60,783 nt of DNA from Candidatus Obscuribacterales bacterium (GTDB lineage Bacteria > Cyanobacteriota > Vampirovibrionia > Obscuribacterales > Obscuribacteraceae). Below the pieces are notes generated by a model. That model saw only the letters and a list, made by a program, of their open reading frames with translations, was not told the DNA's origin and made no database searches. The DNA lies in NCBI GenBank assembly GCA_020050835.1, contig JAGVKB010000047.1:1-60783 (forward strand), in the 5' to 3' direction. The position numbers were made by a program, and so were the translations under genes. How positions within the stretch are numbered: position 1 is the first letter of the stretch; every line of letters begins with the position of its first letter. This document shows, one piece after another, positions 44,342 to 52,496 of this stretch.

Positions 44342-44642
44342 TTCCTAAACCTCGAAGAAAAACAGACAAATCCGCACAGAAGTCATCTTAACCGGACGGA
44401 GCAGCGCTTGACCGGTTTGGCCGCAGATTTAAAACTCAATTTACGTCAATCTCACACTTGGCTGCCGGGCGATCTGCCATCTGGTTGCCCACCCGATCGC
44501 TTAAGCGATAGACATCGTCGGTAAGCAGAATTTTGCGACGTCACGCAGATATACTATAAGAGCCGGATGAGCCGGGCTGAACATTGGCCGGCCAGGCTAT
44601 GTATCTCAAAGACGTTTCTATCCCTATCGATCTCTTTTTGGC
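44342..44642. other. Divergent intergenic region, about 300 bp
   Basis: Between the 11-mer repeat protein (minus) and the first MshEN-like paralogue (plus). It probably holds both promoters. The only clear structure is a perfect 14-base palindrome, ATCGCTTAAGCGAT, at 44496-44509. No RNA gene is seen. Confidence 0.4.
44496..44509. promoter_or_regulatory. Perfect 14-bp palindrome, possible operator
   Basis: ATCGCTTAAGCGAT equals its own reverse complement. It lies ~135 bp before the first MshEN-like paralogue and ~155 bp before the repeat-protein gene on the other strand. A dimeric regulator could bind it, but a chance palindrome is possible. Confidence 0.25.
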
Positions 44643-45677
44643 ATGACTCAATCCACCAACGAACCTGATAACCGCCGCCATCGTATGACGGTTCAACATG
44701 CAACTCCGGAGCGAAAGCTGATCGAAGAGATGCTGACAGAGGTTCAACGATCCGCCGACAGGCTGATCGAGTTGCCAATAGAAATTCCTGGCTTCCCAGA
44801 GCCATTCATGCTTACTGCCGAGCGAGAAATGGGGGGAGACCGTCCGATTTGGACGCTCCTTTCCGGACAAGGGGCGGGCCGGACCGAGCATTGGAGCTAT
44901 ACGTTTTCGGATACCGACATGATTCATGAGATTCTGTCGCTTTCTCTGTCCACGCCGCCGGCGGCAACAGGCTCGGGTGTCGAGGCGAAATCAATGGTTG
45001 ATGTAAAAGACAGCTTGCTTGATCCGCTGCCTTTCCTCGAAAAGAATCAACCAAATATATTGCTGGGGCATATTTTGGTCGACTCCGGAATCATTCCGGA
45101 GCCGGTGTTGGATGCAGCGCTCAATCTGCAGGAATTGGCCAGGAGCGGGGAGCTCGATGGTGACGAGGCGACTGAAACATTGCGAACAATGCATGTGCAT
45201 GGCGTCGACTTGCAAGAGGCAGTAGCCAGCATCAAGAGCAAGCGGCAAAAGAAAGCAACACCGGATGCTGTCGACCTCTTGCAAAAGGCCGGGTATGTCA
45301 ACGAGCAAGATATCAGCAAAGCAAAAACAGTGGTCGAGCAGCTTCGCAAGGCTGGGTTGGATACAGCCCAGGGAGCCGAACTGGCAAAGTCCTTGATCGA
45401 CTTGTTAAAGATCTCCGGATTGATCGGCGATCAGGACCTCAAGAGGTCTGCCGTTGCCGCGGCCGATTATCCGCTCGATATGTGTAAGGCTCTTCTGTCG
45501 TCCGGGGCGGTCGATTCTTTGACTTTCGAGGTCGCTTCCAGGTTCATAAAACATGTCAGGCGCGGGCAGTTTAAACAGGAGCAAGCGATCATCGCTTTGC
45601 ACTACTGCCAGCGCTGCCGGACTGGCTTTGAAGAAACCGTTCATGCTATGGGCTGGCAGGTGCCGAGCGAATTCTGA
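44643..45677 (+). CDS. MshEN-like repeat protein, paralogue 1
   Basis: 344 residues, no signal peptide. The N-terminal domain (~20-102) is unrecognised (ADRLIELPIEIPGFPEPF, DTDMIHEILSLS). Residues 140-163 (LLGHILVDSGIIPEPVLDAALNLQ) match the MshEN/GspE N-terminal helical motif, LGxxLVxxGxIxxxxLxxAL. Weaker versions recur at ~211-235, ~252-272 and ~282-303. The C-terminus contains VRRGQFKQEQAIIALHYCQRCRTGFEETVHAMGW. A second copy with the same architecture follows at 45804-46985. MshEN domains in type II secretion/pilus ATPases can bind cyclic di-GMP; that role is only a hypothesis here, as the leading Arg is missing. Confidence 0.7.
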   Translation: MTQSTNEPDNRRHRMTVQHATPERKLIEEMLTEVQRSADRLIELPIEIPGFPEPFMLTAEREMGGDRPIWTLLSGQGAGRTEHWSYTFSDTDMIHEILSLSLSTPPAATGSGVEAKSMVDVKDSLLDPLPFLEKNQPNILLGHILVDSGIIPEPVLDAALNLQELARSGELDGDEATETLRTMHVHGVDLQEAVASIKSKRQKKATPDAVDLLQKAGYVNEQDISKAKTVVEQLRKAGLDTAQGAELAKSLIDLLKISGLIGDQDLKRSAVAAADYPLDMCKALLSSGAVDSLTFEVASRFIKHVRRGQFKQEQAIIALHYCQRCRTGFEETVHAMGWQVPSEF

Positions 45678-45803
45678 CCGATACCATTGATGGTGCCTAG
45701 TCTGGGAATTTTCGCCTGCAGAGAAATGTTTCTCTTTCTAAGCGGTTGTAGGGAATCTTGGTATTGGCTGCCGCTTAAGGTTTTATACTGAATTAAATAG
45801 CCG

Positions 45804-46985
45804 ATGGATCTCAAGAGACGAGCGATGGACGACAGGGCAGACAAGAAAGAACCGACTAAGCACACCCGTGAGCGACTGACGGTGCAGACCGCCGCGCCTC
45901 CCCAAGATCTGATATATGACATGTGGTGGCGAGCGCAAAGAGCTCCAGGCCGGCTAATCGAGCTACCGTTTGATGTACCTGGTTGTCAGACGATGACATT
46001 GACCGTCGAGACTAACATCGATGGCGAGCGACCGCAGTGGACCTTTTATTCTGGAGATGGCGTATTGTGGAGCTATGTCCTGAGCGACACGGAGATGATC
46101 TGGGAGATCCTGACGCTTTCTATTACACCGGCGGGTGGCCAAAGTTCGAGCCGAGAGCCATCCGCACCGCTGCCGACCAAACCGATTACTCCTGCCAAGG
46201 TGAGTGCAACGCCGGCTGCAGCACCGGCCAAGGAGAGTCGCAGTTCGGCGCCGGAGCCTGCCGCTGCGCCCCCGACCAAACCGGCCGCGGCCAAGCCGAA
46301 GGAGTCTGGCAAGAACGTTTCGCCGGTTTCCTATATCCAGCAAGGCGTACCGAATCTCATGTTAGGACGCATTCTGGTCGATTCCGGATTGATTCCCAAG
46401 GATGTTCTGGAGGCGGCGCTCAATTTGCAGGAGCTCGTTCGCAAATCAGGCTTGACCCCGGTGGAAGCTACCGATGTGCTTCGAAAGGTACAGACGCAGG
46501 GCAAGAAGATTGAGCAAGTAATCGCCGAGCTGAAAGGTCAAGAGTATTCCGTTCCCGAGCCTCCTAAATCGGATGCGGTCGATCTGCTGAAACAAGCTGG
46601 ATTCGTAAGCGAACAGGACATCATCAAAGCCAAGCATGTTGCCGTGCAGTTGCAAAAAGCCGGACTGGATTCGCCCAAGGGAGCAGAAACTGCTAAGTCG
46701 CTGCTCGAGCTGTTGCGGCTGGCTGGATTTATTACTGATGACGATATCCGGAAGGCGTCTGCCAGCAGCTCCAACAATCCGACCGAAATTTGCAAAGCGC
46801 TGCTGTCGTCCGGAGCGATTGACGCGCTTTCATTTGAAGTGGCATCACGCTTCGTAAAGCATGTGCGCCGGCAGACTTTTAAGCAAGAGCAGGCGATTAT
46901 CGCTCTGCATTACTCGCAACGGTCACGAACCGGATTTGAAGAGACCGTGCACGCGCTCGGCTGGAAAGTGCCGATCGAATCTTAA
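45804..46985 (+). CDS. MshEN-like repeat protein, paralogue 2
   Basis: 393 residues; ATG 45825 is an alternative that fits the N-terminus of paralogue 1 better. It shares the full architecture of the preceding gene: the N-terminal domain (GRLIELPFDVPGC, SDTEMIWEILTLS), the strong MshEN motif LMLGRILVDSGLIPKDVLEAAL (185-206), a block with DAVDLLKQAGFVSEQDIIKAK, then ICKALLSSGAIDALSFEVASRFVKHVRRQTFKQEQAIIALHYSQRSRTGFEETVHALGWKVP. The difference is a Pro/Ala-rich linker (~110-175). Local duplication is evident. The two are separated by 126 bp. Confidence 0.7.
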   Translation: MDLKRRAMDDRADKKEPTKHTRERLTVQTAAPPQDLIYDMWWRAQRAPGRLIELPFDVPGCQTMTLTVETNIDGERPQWTFYSGDGVLWSYVLSDTEMIWEILTLSITPAGGQSSSREPSAPLPTKPITPAKVSATPAAAPAKESRSSAPEPAAAPPTKPAAAKPKESGKNVSPVSYIQQGVPNLMLGRILVDSGLIPKDVLEAALNLQELVRKSGLTPVEATDVLRKVQTQGKKIEQVIAELKGQEYSVPEPPKSDAVDLLKQAGFVSEQDIIKAKHVAVQLQKAGLDSPKGAETAKSLLELLRLAGFITDDDIRKASASSSNNPTEICKALLSSGAIDALSFEVASRFVKHVRRQTFKQEQAIIALHYSQRSRTGFEETVHALGWKVPIES

Positions 46986-47042
46986 GTGATACTACAGGCA
47001 GTGCGAACTGCCGATTTGACAGGAGAAGGAAGGGAGTAGCTT

Positions 47043-47567
47043 ATGTCCATCATGCGCCTGGCGGAAGCAGGGTATCGATTGCTAATCCTGGTGGGGGATC
47101 TTTTCCAGCATGTCCTCTTGCTCGTCTTTCGGTTGAACTGGGGCTGGCAGTTATTCATCAACGGGAAAGGAAAACTGGCGAATCATGGCGATATCGTTGA
47201 TTTCTTCAAGAGTTTGAATCTGCCGTTTCCGGATTTTACAGCCTGGTTTGTCGGAGGCGTCGAGTGTCTGGGCGGACTGGCTCTAGTAGCTGGTTTTGGC
47301 TCGCGCGCTGTCGGCTTGATCCTGACTATCAACATGACTGTCGCTTACTTGAGCGTTCCTGATGATCGCCAAAAGGTCTTCAATATCCTCAAAGAGCAGG
47401 ACCCATTCCTGCAAGCTGATCCCTTCTTCTACTTACTTACCGCGATTGTTGTTTTCGTATTCGGCAGCGGTTTCTTTTCGGTCGACCAGCTGTTGAAAAG
47501 CTTCGTATTCGAGAAGAAGGGCTCGCCTGCGCAAGCTGATGATCAGACAATTGAAAGCAAGAACTGA
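47043..47567 (+). CDS. DoxX-family membrane protein
   Basis: 174 residues with about four hydrophobic segments, including LLLVFRLNWGWQLFINGKGKL near the N-terminus, FVGGVECLGGLALVAGFGSRAVGLILTINMTVAYL in the middle and PFFYLLTAIVVFVFGSGFFSVDQL at the end, all typical of DoxX/DoxD-like proteins. Family members are linked to quinone or oxidative-stress functions, but biochemical roles differ. A purine-rich AGGAGAAGG ribosome site lies upstream. It ends 25 bp before the convergent kinase. Confidence 0.85.
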   Translation: MSIMRLAEAGYRLLILVGDLFQHVLLLVFRLNWGWQLFINGKGKLANHGDIVDFFKSLNLPFPDFTAWFVGGVECLGGLALVAGFGSRAVGLILTINMTVAYLSVPDDRQKVFNILKEQDPFLQADPFFYLLTAIVVFVFGSGFFSVDQLLKSFVFEKKGSPAQADDQTIESKN

Positions 47568-47592
47568 ACAGTTATGACCTGGCGCCCATCAC

Positions 47593-49683
47593 TCATTTGG
47601 ATTGCTGCTCGATAGATGCCTGTTTGCTCGCCGCAATTGACTTGGCAGTCATACCGACCTGGAATGCCTGAAGCAGGTCGCCGCGTTGATAGAGCAACTC
47701 TGAATATGTCTGCAGAATGCCGGCATAGTCACGGCTGTCTTTGCCGAGTGGACCTTTGAGGAGATCGACTGCGCTGCGGCACTGTTCGGTTGCTTCGGCG
47801 GTGAGACCTTTAGCCTTCAAGGACAGCGCTCGATAATAGTCGATAATTCCTGTCTGTAAGTCGTGATTAACCTGAAGTCTAGACCAGTACTTGCCGGCTC
47901 GATTGTAGTCGGCAAGCGCTGGAGACCAGTCGAGACGATGACGGAAAAAATCGCCGCGCTTGCTGTAGAACAAAGCGAGCGTTTCCGGTGCGATCATTCC
48001 TTCCGGAAAGCGGCCTTCGTTGAAGCGGCGCTCAATCCATTGATAACTTTTCCAGGCCCCGTTCGCATCGTTGTCGAGAAAGAAGCAATCTGCCATCCGC
48101 GCGTAGGCGTCGAACATCATTTGTGGTGGTGGTGAAGGATACATGATGTAATTGTCGATTGCATTTTGATACAACTTAGCGGCATCTTTGTAGCGACCGA
48201 GCATGTAAGAGCAGTGAGCCATTTTGGTGTAAAGCTCCGCCCAGTCCGCGCGCGCTTCGAGATCTAACGATTCGATTAACGGCTGAGAGTGAGAGTTACT
48301 CCTGCTAACCTTGACGAGCTGATCGAAATAGGTAGATGCTTGAGTGTAGTGCCCATATTTGTAGTAGAAATAGGCCGATGACTTAAGGCAGCGAGCCAGG
48401 ATTGATCGGTTGTTGGCTGCGGTCCGTCTGGCGTGATCCAAAAGTTTGGATCGCTTTATCTCTTCGATTGCAAAATCCTCTGGTGGTTGGCTATGCTCGG
48501 TTGGATAGATCGGCCAGGGTACTTCATGATAAGCCGGAAGCTTTGATGACCCGAAGAGCGAATAGGTCATCCATCCGGATAGCAGGCTGAGCACCAATAT
48601 GATTGCGGACAAGACGGAAAGGAGGCGAATCGGCAAACGTTTCCTAAGCGGAGCTGATCTGATCTTGAGCAGATCGAAATTAGCGGTCAATTGAGAGAGC
48701 CAGCTTTTGCGCAAACCGCGTGCCACGAGCTCGAGATCGTCCTTTAGCTGGGCCATAGTTTGGTAACGCTGGTCGGCACTTTTTGCCAGACATTTGAAAA
48801 CGATCTGCTCCAATTGTCCGAGCTTGGGAAGGTCTGGCTTAGTTTGAGCAAGTCCGGGGGGCAGCTCGTTGATCTGCTTGTAAATCGTATCGTAAAGGTT
48901 GCCACCTACCAGCGGCGGTGAGCCGGTTAGCGATTCATAGATCAGACATCCCATCGAATAGATGTCGGACCGGCCGTCGAGCTCGGTGCCCAAGCACTGT
49001 TCCGGACTCATGTACACCGGGCTGCCAAAGACTTCGCCGGTCTGCGTCAGCTTGAGCACGTCGCCGCCTTCCTGCGGAAGCATCTTGGCGATGCCGAAAT
49101 CGACGATTTTGACGATGTCGTAGTCATTTTCGTTGGCGGCCAGCATGATGTTGCTGGGCTTCAAGTCGCGATGTATGACGCCGTTGGTGTGCGCATGCTG
49201 CAAAGCGTCGCAGGCTTGAATGAAAATGTGCATTGCGCGCTCGACCGGCAAGGGACCGTTTTCATCAATTACTTCGGCCAGCGACTTGCCCTCCAGGCAC
49301 TCAATCACTTGATAGGCTTGAGCATCTGGAGTGATGCCGAAATCGAAAACTTTGACGATATTTTGATGAGAAAGCGTATTTGCGGTACGTGCTTCCTGTT
49401 GAAATCTCATCAAGCTTTGACTGCTGCGCACGAGATGTTTGTGCAGCATCTTAAGCGCCACGTTCTTGTTCATCAACTGGTGGCGTGCTTTGTACACCAC
49501 GCCCATGCCACCAGTTCCGAGCAAGGCAAGAATTCGATACTTATCGGCTACCAGAGTTCCGACTGCAAGTATCTCTGTCTCAGAATGAGCCGTCTTCTCG
49601 GCTGGGCCTTCTACTTGCTCCGGTTCGTTGAGATCCACAAGAAACTTTCTAAAGTATGATGGTTCACGTAGTTGTTGCAACAA
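47593..49683 (-). CDS. Membrane Ser/Thr protein kinase with C-terminal TPR region
   Basis: 696 residues from a TTG; a GTG at 49638 is an alternative and neither has a good ribosome site. The kinase domain (~48-320) has GTGGMGVVYKA, Lys78 in ALKML, HRDLKPSN with Asp173, DFGIAKML, and GSPVYMSPEQ. A transmembrane helix lies near 352-374. The outer ~310 residues are helical repeats of TPR type (YTQASTYFDQLVKV, YKDAAKLYQNAIDNY, WSPALADYNRAGKYW). The outer TPRs may sense or assemble partners that control the inner kinase. Substrate unknown. Confidence 0.92.
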   Translation of the reverse strand: MLQQLREPSYFRKFLVDLNEPEQVEGPAEKTAHSETEILAVGTLVADKYRILALLGTGGMGVVYKARHQLMNKNVALKMLHKHLVRSSQSLMRFQQEARTANTLSHQNIVKVFDFGITPDAQAYQVIECLEGKSLAEVIDENGPLPVERAMHIFIQACDALQHAHTNGVIHRDLKPSNIMLAANENDYDIVKIVDFGIAKMLPQEGGDVLKLTQTGEVFGSPVYMSPEQCLGTELDGRSDIYSMGCLIYESLTGSPPLVGGNLYDTIYKQINELPPGLAQTKPDLPKLGQLEQIVFKCLAKSADQRYQTMAQLKDDLELVARGLRKSWLSQLTANFDLLKIRSAPLRKRLPIRLLSVLSAIILVLSLLSGWMTYSLFGSSKLPAYHEVPWPIYPTEHSQPPEDFAIEEIKRSKLLDHARRTAANNRSILARCLKSSAYFYYKYGHYTQASTYFDQLVKVSRSNSHSQPLIESLDLEARADWAELYTKMAHCSYMLGRYKDAAKLYQNAIDNYIMYPSPPPQMMFDAYARMADCFFLDNDANGAWKSYQWIERRFNEGRFPEGMIAPETLALFYSKRGDFFRHRLDWSPALADYNRAGKYWSRLQVNHDLQTGIIDYYRALSLKAKGLTAEATEQCRSAVDLLKGPLGKDSRDYAGILQTYSELLYQRGDLLQAFQVGMTAKSIAASKQASIEQQSK

Positions 49684-49700
49684 GAACGAGCTCGAAGAAG

Positions 49701-50507
49701 ATGGCCCGGCTCCCTAAAAAGAAGACGCTCTTCTACACCTCTTTCGTCATGATGATCGGTTTTGCCGTGGTTGTCAACTCAGGGAATTCGGAGGCTAAGG
49801 GGCAGGGGTGGGTTTTCGAGCAGAAAAGCGAGTACTACGGACGTCACACGACAACCGTTTCTGACGTCGGTTGCAAATTGAGTTCTCAGAAGCTCGGGAT
49901 TACACTGGTCACGCATGCGCCAGGCTGGCAGATACTAGCCTGCAACGCCAGAAAGAAAGAGTTTCTCGAATTGAGCCAGGAGCAGTGGCAGCGAAAAATG
50001 GGCGGGCATCGCAGCCGGGAATGGCACCGCTACAGCTGGATAAAAAAAGTAGGTGAGGAGACGATCGCCGGTCTGAGAGCAGAACATTATCAGGCTTTCG
50101 ACGAAAAAATGCATGACAAAGTGCGAAGAAACAAGGGCCGGGTCGATGGCGACAAGAATCAGATTTACAACTCGGAAATCTGGGTTGCTCGCGACGTCAA
50201 GGCGCCGCCGCAGGCTGCCGCAATGACTTCCGGACTTGGTGGCTTGCCGATGGAGTTGGGATTTGTCTTGCGCATTTATCAATTCAAGATACCCGGGCAA
50301 AAGCTAATCGCACTTGATACCGTTAAGTCCGAGCATAAGAAGCTTTCGCCGGCAGACTTTGTGCTTCCCAAAGGGTATAAGCGAGTCAAGGACGAATTCG
50401 ATTTGATGATGGACGAAGGCGGCGTCAATGATGCGGCGTCTTTGTTGTTGCAAGACTCAGGAGTTTCAAAGGACTTTCTCAACAACACGAGTCGTTCGAA
50501 ACGATAG
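49701..50507 (+). CDS. Exported protein of unknown function
   Basis: 268 residues from ATG 49701; ATG 49656 in the same frame is possible. A signal peptide is clear: basic MARLPKKK, then a hydrophobic stretch ending near NSGNSEAKG. The mature part looks beta-rich, with a lipoprotein-carrier-like rhythm (WVFEQKSEYYGRHTTTVSDVGCKL, GLRAEHYQAFDEK, NSEIWVARDVKAPPQAAAM, GFVLRIYQFKIPGQKLIALDTV, FVLPKGYKRVKDEFDLMMDEG). That pattern resembles DUF4412/LolA-like periplasmic proteins, but I cannot assign it. It is divergent from the membrane kinase. Confidence 0.65.
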   Translation: MARLPKKKTLFYTSFVMMIGFAVVVNSGNSEAKGQGWVFEQKSEYYGRHTTTVSDVGCKLSSQKLGITLVTHAPGWQILACNARKKEFLELSQEQWQRKMGGHRSREWHRYSWIKKVGEETIAGLRAEHYQAFDEKMHDKVRRNKGRVDGDKNQIYNSEIWVARDVKAPPQAAAMTSGLGGLPMELGFVLRIYQFKIPGQKLIALDTVKSEHKKLSPADFVLPKGYKRVKDEFDLMMDEGGVNDAASLLLQDSGVSKDFLNNTSRSKR

Positions 50508-50552
50508 CTTTGAGAGCGCGCAGTCGAGATGGTACCACGAGCGGTGGCAATT

Positions 50553-51314
50553 TCAGCCTTGCCATTCGATGTTTGCTTTAGAGAGCTCTCTTTGCCTTCT
50601 CAGTTTTTCCTGCGCGGAGGCCAGCCGTTTCAGACATGTCAGAGTGCGTTCGTTGCTTGGACCGAGTGTCGCTCTCAAGGTGGCAAAGGCCGATCGCAGG
50701 CAGCTTTCCTCTTTCGCGATGTTTTTTAGATCTTCATATAAGTCAGCCAGTTCCAGCAGAATTAAAGCGATCTCGTGATGTTCCGCCCCCAGAATTTCAC
50801 TCTTTACCGCCAAGAGTTTCAAGAGAATCACTTGCAGATCTTGATGCCGCTCCTGCTCCTTATACATATCAGCCAGTGCGTCGAGTACTTGAATTAGATC
50901 AGGGTAAAGGGCAATGTCGTCATTTTGCGCTCTCGAGAGCAGCCTGAGATAAAGTGATTCGGCTTGCAAATCTTTGCCTTGCACCTGGTAAAGCAAGGCG
51001 AGGCTCTTGCCGCAGCGCATGACGCTGACGTGATGCTCACCAAGCTGGCGCTCGAGGATGGAAACAGCTTTGACATAACATTGTTCTGCCTGCTCCGATT
51101 GCCACTGCATTTCGTAATTTCTTGCTTCGGCAATCAGTCGTTCGGCTAGTTCTACACAGTCGCCGCCGGCTTCTTCTCCTGTCGCCGGTCTGCCGGTCTC
51201 CTGCTCGATCGACCTTTCGTTAAGCTCCGCATCGGTGCTTTCTGGTGGCGCAGTACTTTCCGGTTCAACGGTCGCGGTTTGAGCGACCGGCTGGTTCACC
51301 TTACTGTCATTCAC
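50553..51314 (-). CDS. TPR-repeat protein
   Basis: 253 residues from a GTG at 51314, chosen because GGGGG lies eight bases upstream; an in-frame TTG at 51320 has no spacing for one. After ~50 acidic residues, TPR-type helices fill the rest: RNYEMQWQSEQAEQCYVKAVSILERQLGEHHVSVMRCGKSLALLYQ, then LQAESLYLRLLSRAQ, and NIAKEESCLRSAFATLRATLGPSNERTLTCLKRLASAQEKL. These 42-residue units resemble kinesin-light-chain-type TPRs. No signal peptide. It lies next to the kinase-TPR locus and may interact with it. Confidence 0.75.
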   Translation of the reverse strand: MNDSKVNQPVAQTATVEPESTAPPESTDAELNERSIEQETGRPATGEEAGGDCVELAERLIAEARNYEMQWQSEQAEQCYVKAVSILERQLGEHHVSVMRCGKSLALLYQVQGKDLQAESLYLRLLSRAQNDDIALYPDLIQVLDALADMYKEQERHQDLQVILLKLLAVKSEILGAEHHEIALILLELADLYEDLKNIAKEESCLRSAFATLRATLGPSNERTLTCLKRLASAQEKLRRQRELSKANIEWQG

Positions 51315-51617
51315 TGCCAATACCCCCTGAGTTGCCTCTCCGATTGAAAGACAACACTTCTGATTTGAAATCTCAGGTTCCCGGCCCTAATTCCCTAGTG
51401 TCTTGCGTACTTACCTGGATAAACCCATATCCAAATTTCTTTAGAGGCGCTAATCTCTCCAAAGCTCCGCATTATAGAGATGCCCAGAAACGCCGTTCTG
51501 ATATACGTTTGCCGATAAGAAAATGCCAATTAAGGAGCGGTCTGGAGATAAAGTACTGTTAATCAATCCTTCGCCCGGACCCTCGGTAAATTGAGCTTCC
51601 CCTGATGTCTTCTTGCT
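51315..51617. other. Intergenic region, about 300 bp
   Basis: It separates the TPR gene and the SRPBCC gene, both on the minus strand. I see no RNA gene, strong hairpin or likely coding ORF in it. Confidence 0.4.
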
Positions 51618-52166
51618 TTAGTGCGGTACTTCGGTGAGCTTTCGTTTCGGTTGAGTCTCGACGATTTTCTTGACTTCCTGCAGCCGGCTGTGAACGTTCC
51701 TCATGGTGGCCATGTTGGTTATCTGATGGACAAATGGGATACACAAGCCGGTATCGATGTAAGAGGAGAGTTCGACTACCGTCTGTGCTCCTGAATCAGT
51801 CGGGGTCAAGACCCAGCTGCCTTCGAACGCTTTGAAATGATCCGATTCGATCATTCGATAATCAATGCGCTCGAATGGCTTGTAGACCTCCCGATAGCGG
51901 CACTTCGCTTTTCCAATCACCGGCAGGTCGTCGAAAGTCTCTTCCAAAATGTCCTCTTCGGCGCTCTGGGAGATTGTTCGAACGTCGTCCGGACTGCCGT
52001 CTCGGAGATCTCGAATCGCCTTCCATACGCGTTGCGGATTGCTGCGCATAATGATTTTGGCGCTCACCCCTTTGAAGTCTTTTGCGGCTGCCGATACAGG
52101 CGAGAGATTGGTTGTTAAACAGAGAGCTGCGCAGGCGATGGAGGCAGCAAGAGCGGATAGTTTCAT
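51618..52166 (-). CDS. Exported SRPBCC (START/Bet v 1-type) domain protein
   Basis: 182 residues from ATG 52166, preferred over the longer frame because a signal peptide (MKLSALAASIACAALCLTTNLSPVSA) begins there. The mature domain has SRPBCC features: AKIIMRSNPQRVWKAIRDL at the start, a beta-sheet middle (CRYREVYKPFERIDYRMIES, FEGSWVLTPTDSGAQTVVELSSYIDTG), and a long C-terminal helix (NVHSRLQEVKKIVETQ). These folds bind hydrophobic ligands in a deep cavity. The ligand is unknown; periplasmic location is inferred. Confidence 0.8.
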   Translation of the reverse strand: MKLSALAASIACAALCLTTNLSPVSAAAKDFKGVSAKIIMRSNPQRVWKAIRDLRDGSPDDVRTISQSAEEDILEETFDDLPVIGKAKCRYREVYKPFERIDYRMIESDHFKAFEGSWVLTPTDSGAQTVVELSSYIDTGLCIPFVHQITNMATMRNVHSRLQEVKKIVETQPKRKLTEVPH

Positions 52167-52496
52167 CGAAAGGAGGTCCTCGATCACTCTAGTCTTTGGC
52201 TGCTCTGGAAATCTCCGGATCAGCAAACGGCACAGTAGAATTTTGTACCACATCCAGCGGTGGTTGCTGAGCAAGCTTTAGCGCAGGTGAAAATAGTTTC
52301 GACTGCCGAAAGTGCAACCAGCAGCTGTGGTCGTCTTTTCCTTCCGAAACCGCTGAGCCAACTGTCGGCGTGCAGTTAGTTGAGATCCGTTTAATTAAAG
52401 CGTAATTAAGAACATAGTCATGTTAGCTTGTGTATGCCTGGAGCCGCCGGTCCTGAGCCGTACGTGGTCTGGATGTCAATCGGGAGAATTCCTCTG
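52167..52496. other. Divergent intergenic region, 330 bp
   Basis: Between the SRPBCC gene (minus) and the POT transporter (plus). An AT-rich segment at 52380-52415 holds a plausible promoter for the transporter. No structured RNA is seen. Confidence 0.4.
52380..52408 (+). promoter_or_regulatory. Possible promoter of the POT transporter gene
   Basis: TTGAGA (52380-52385) and TAATTA (52403-52408) are 17 bases apart, resembling a housekeeping sigma promoter, ~90 bases before the chosen start at 52497. Confidence 0.35.

Noticed and set aside
43779-44348. Long plus-strand ORF opposite the 11-mer repeat gene
   Set aside because: It is a mirror of the regular codon repeat on the minus strand; the minus frame has a signal peptide and a ribosome site, this one has neither.
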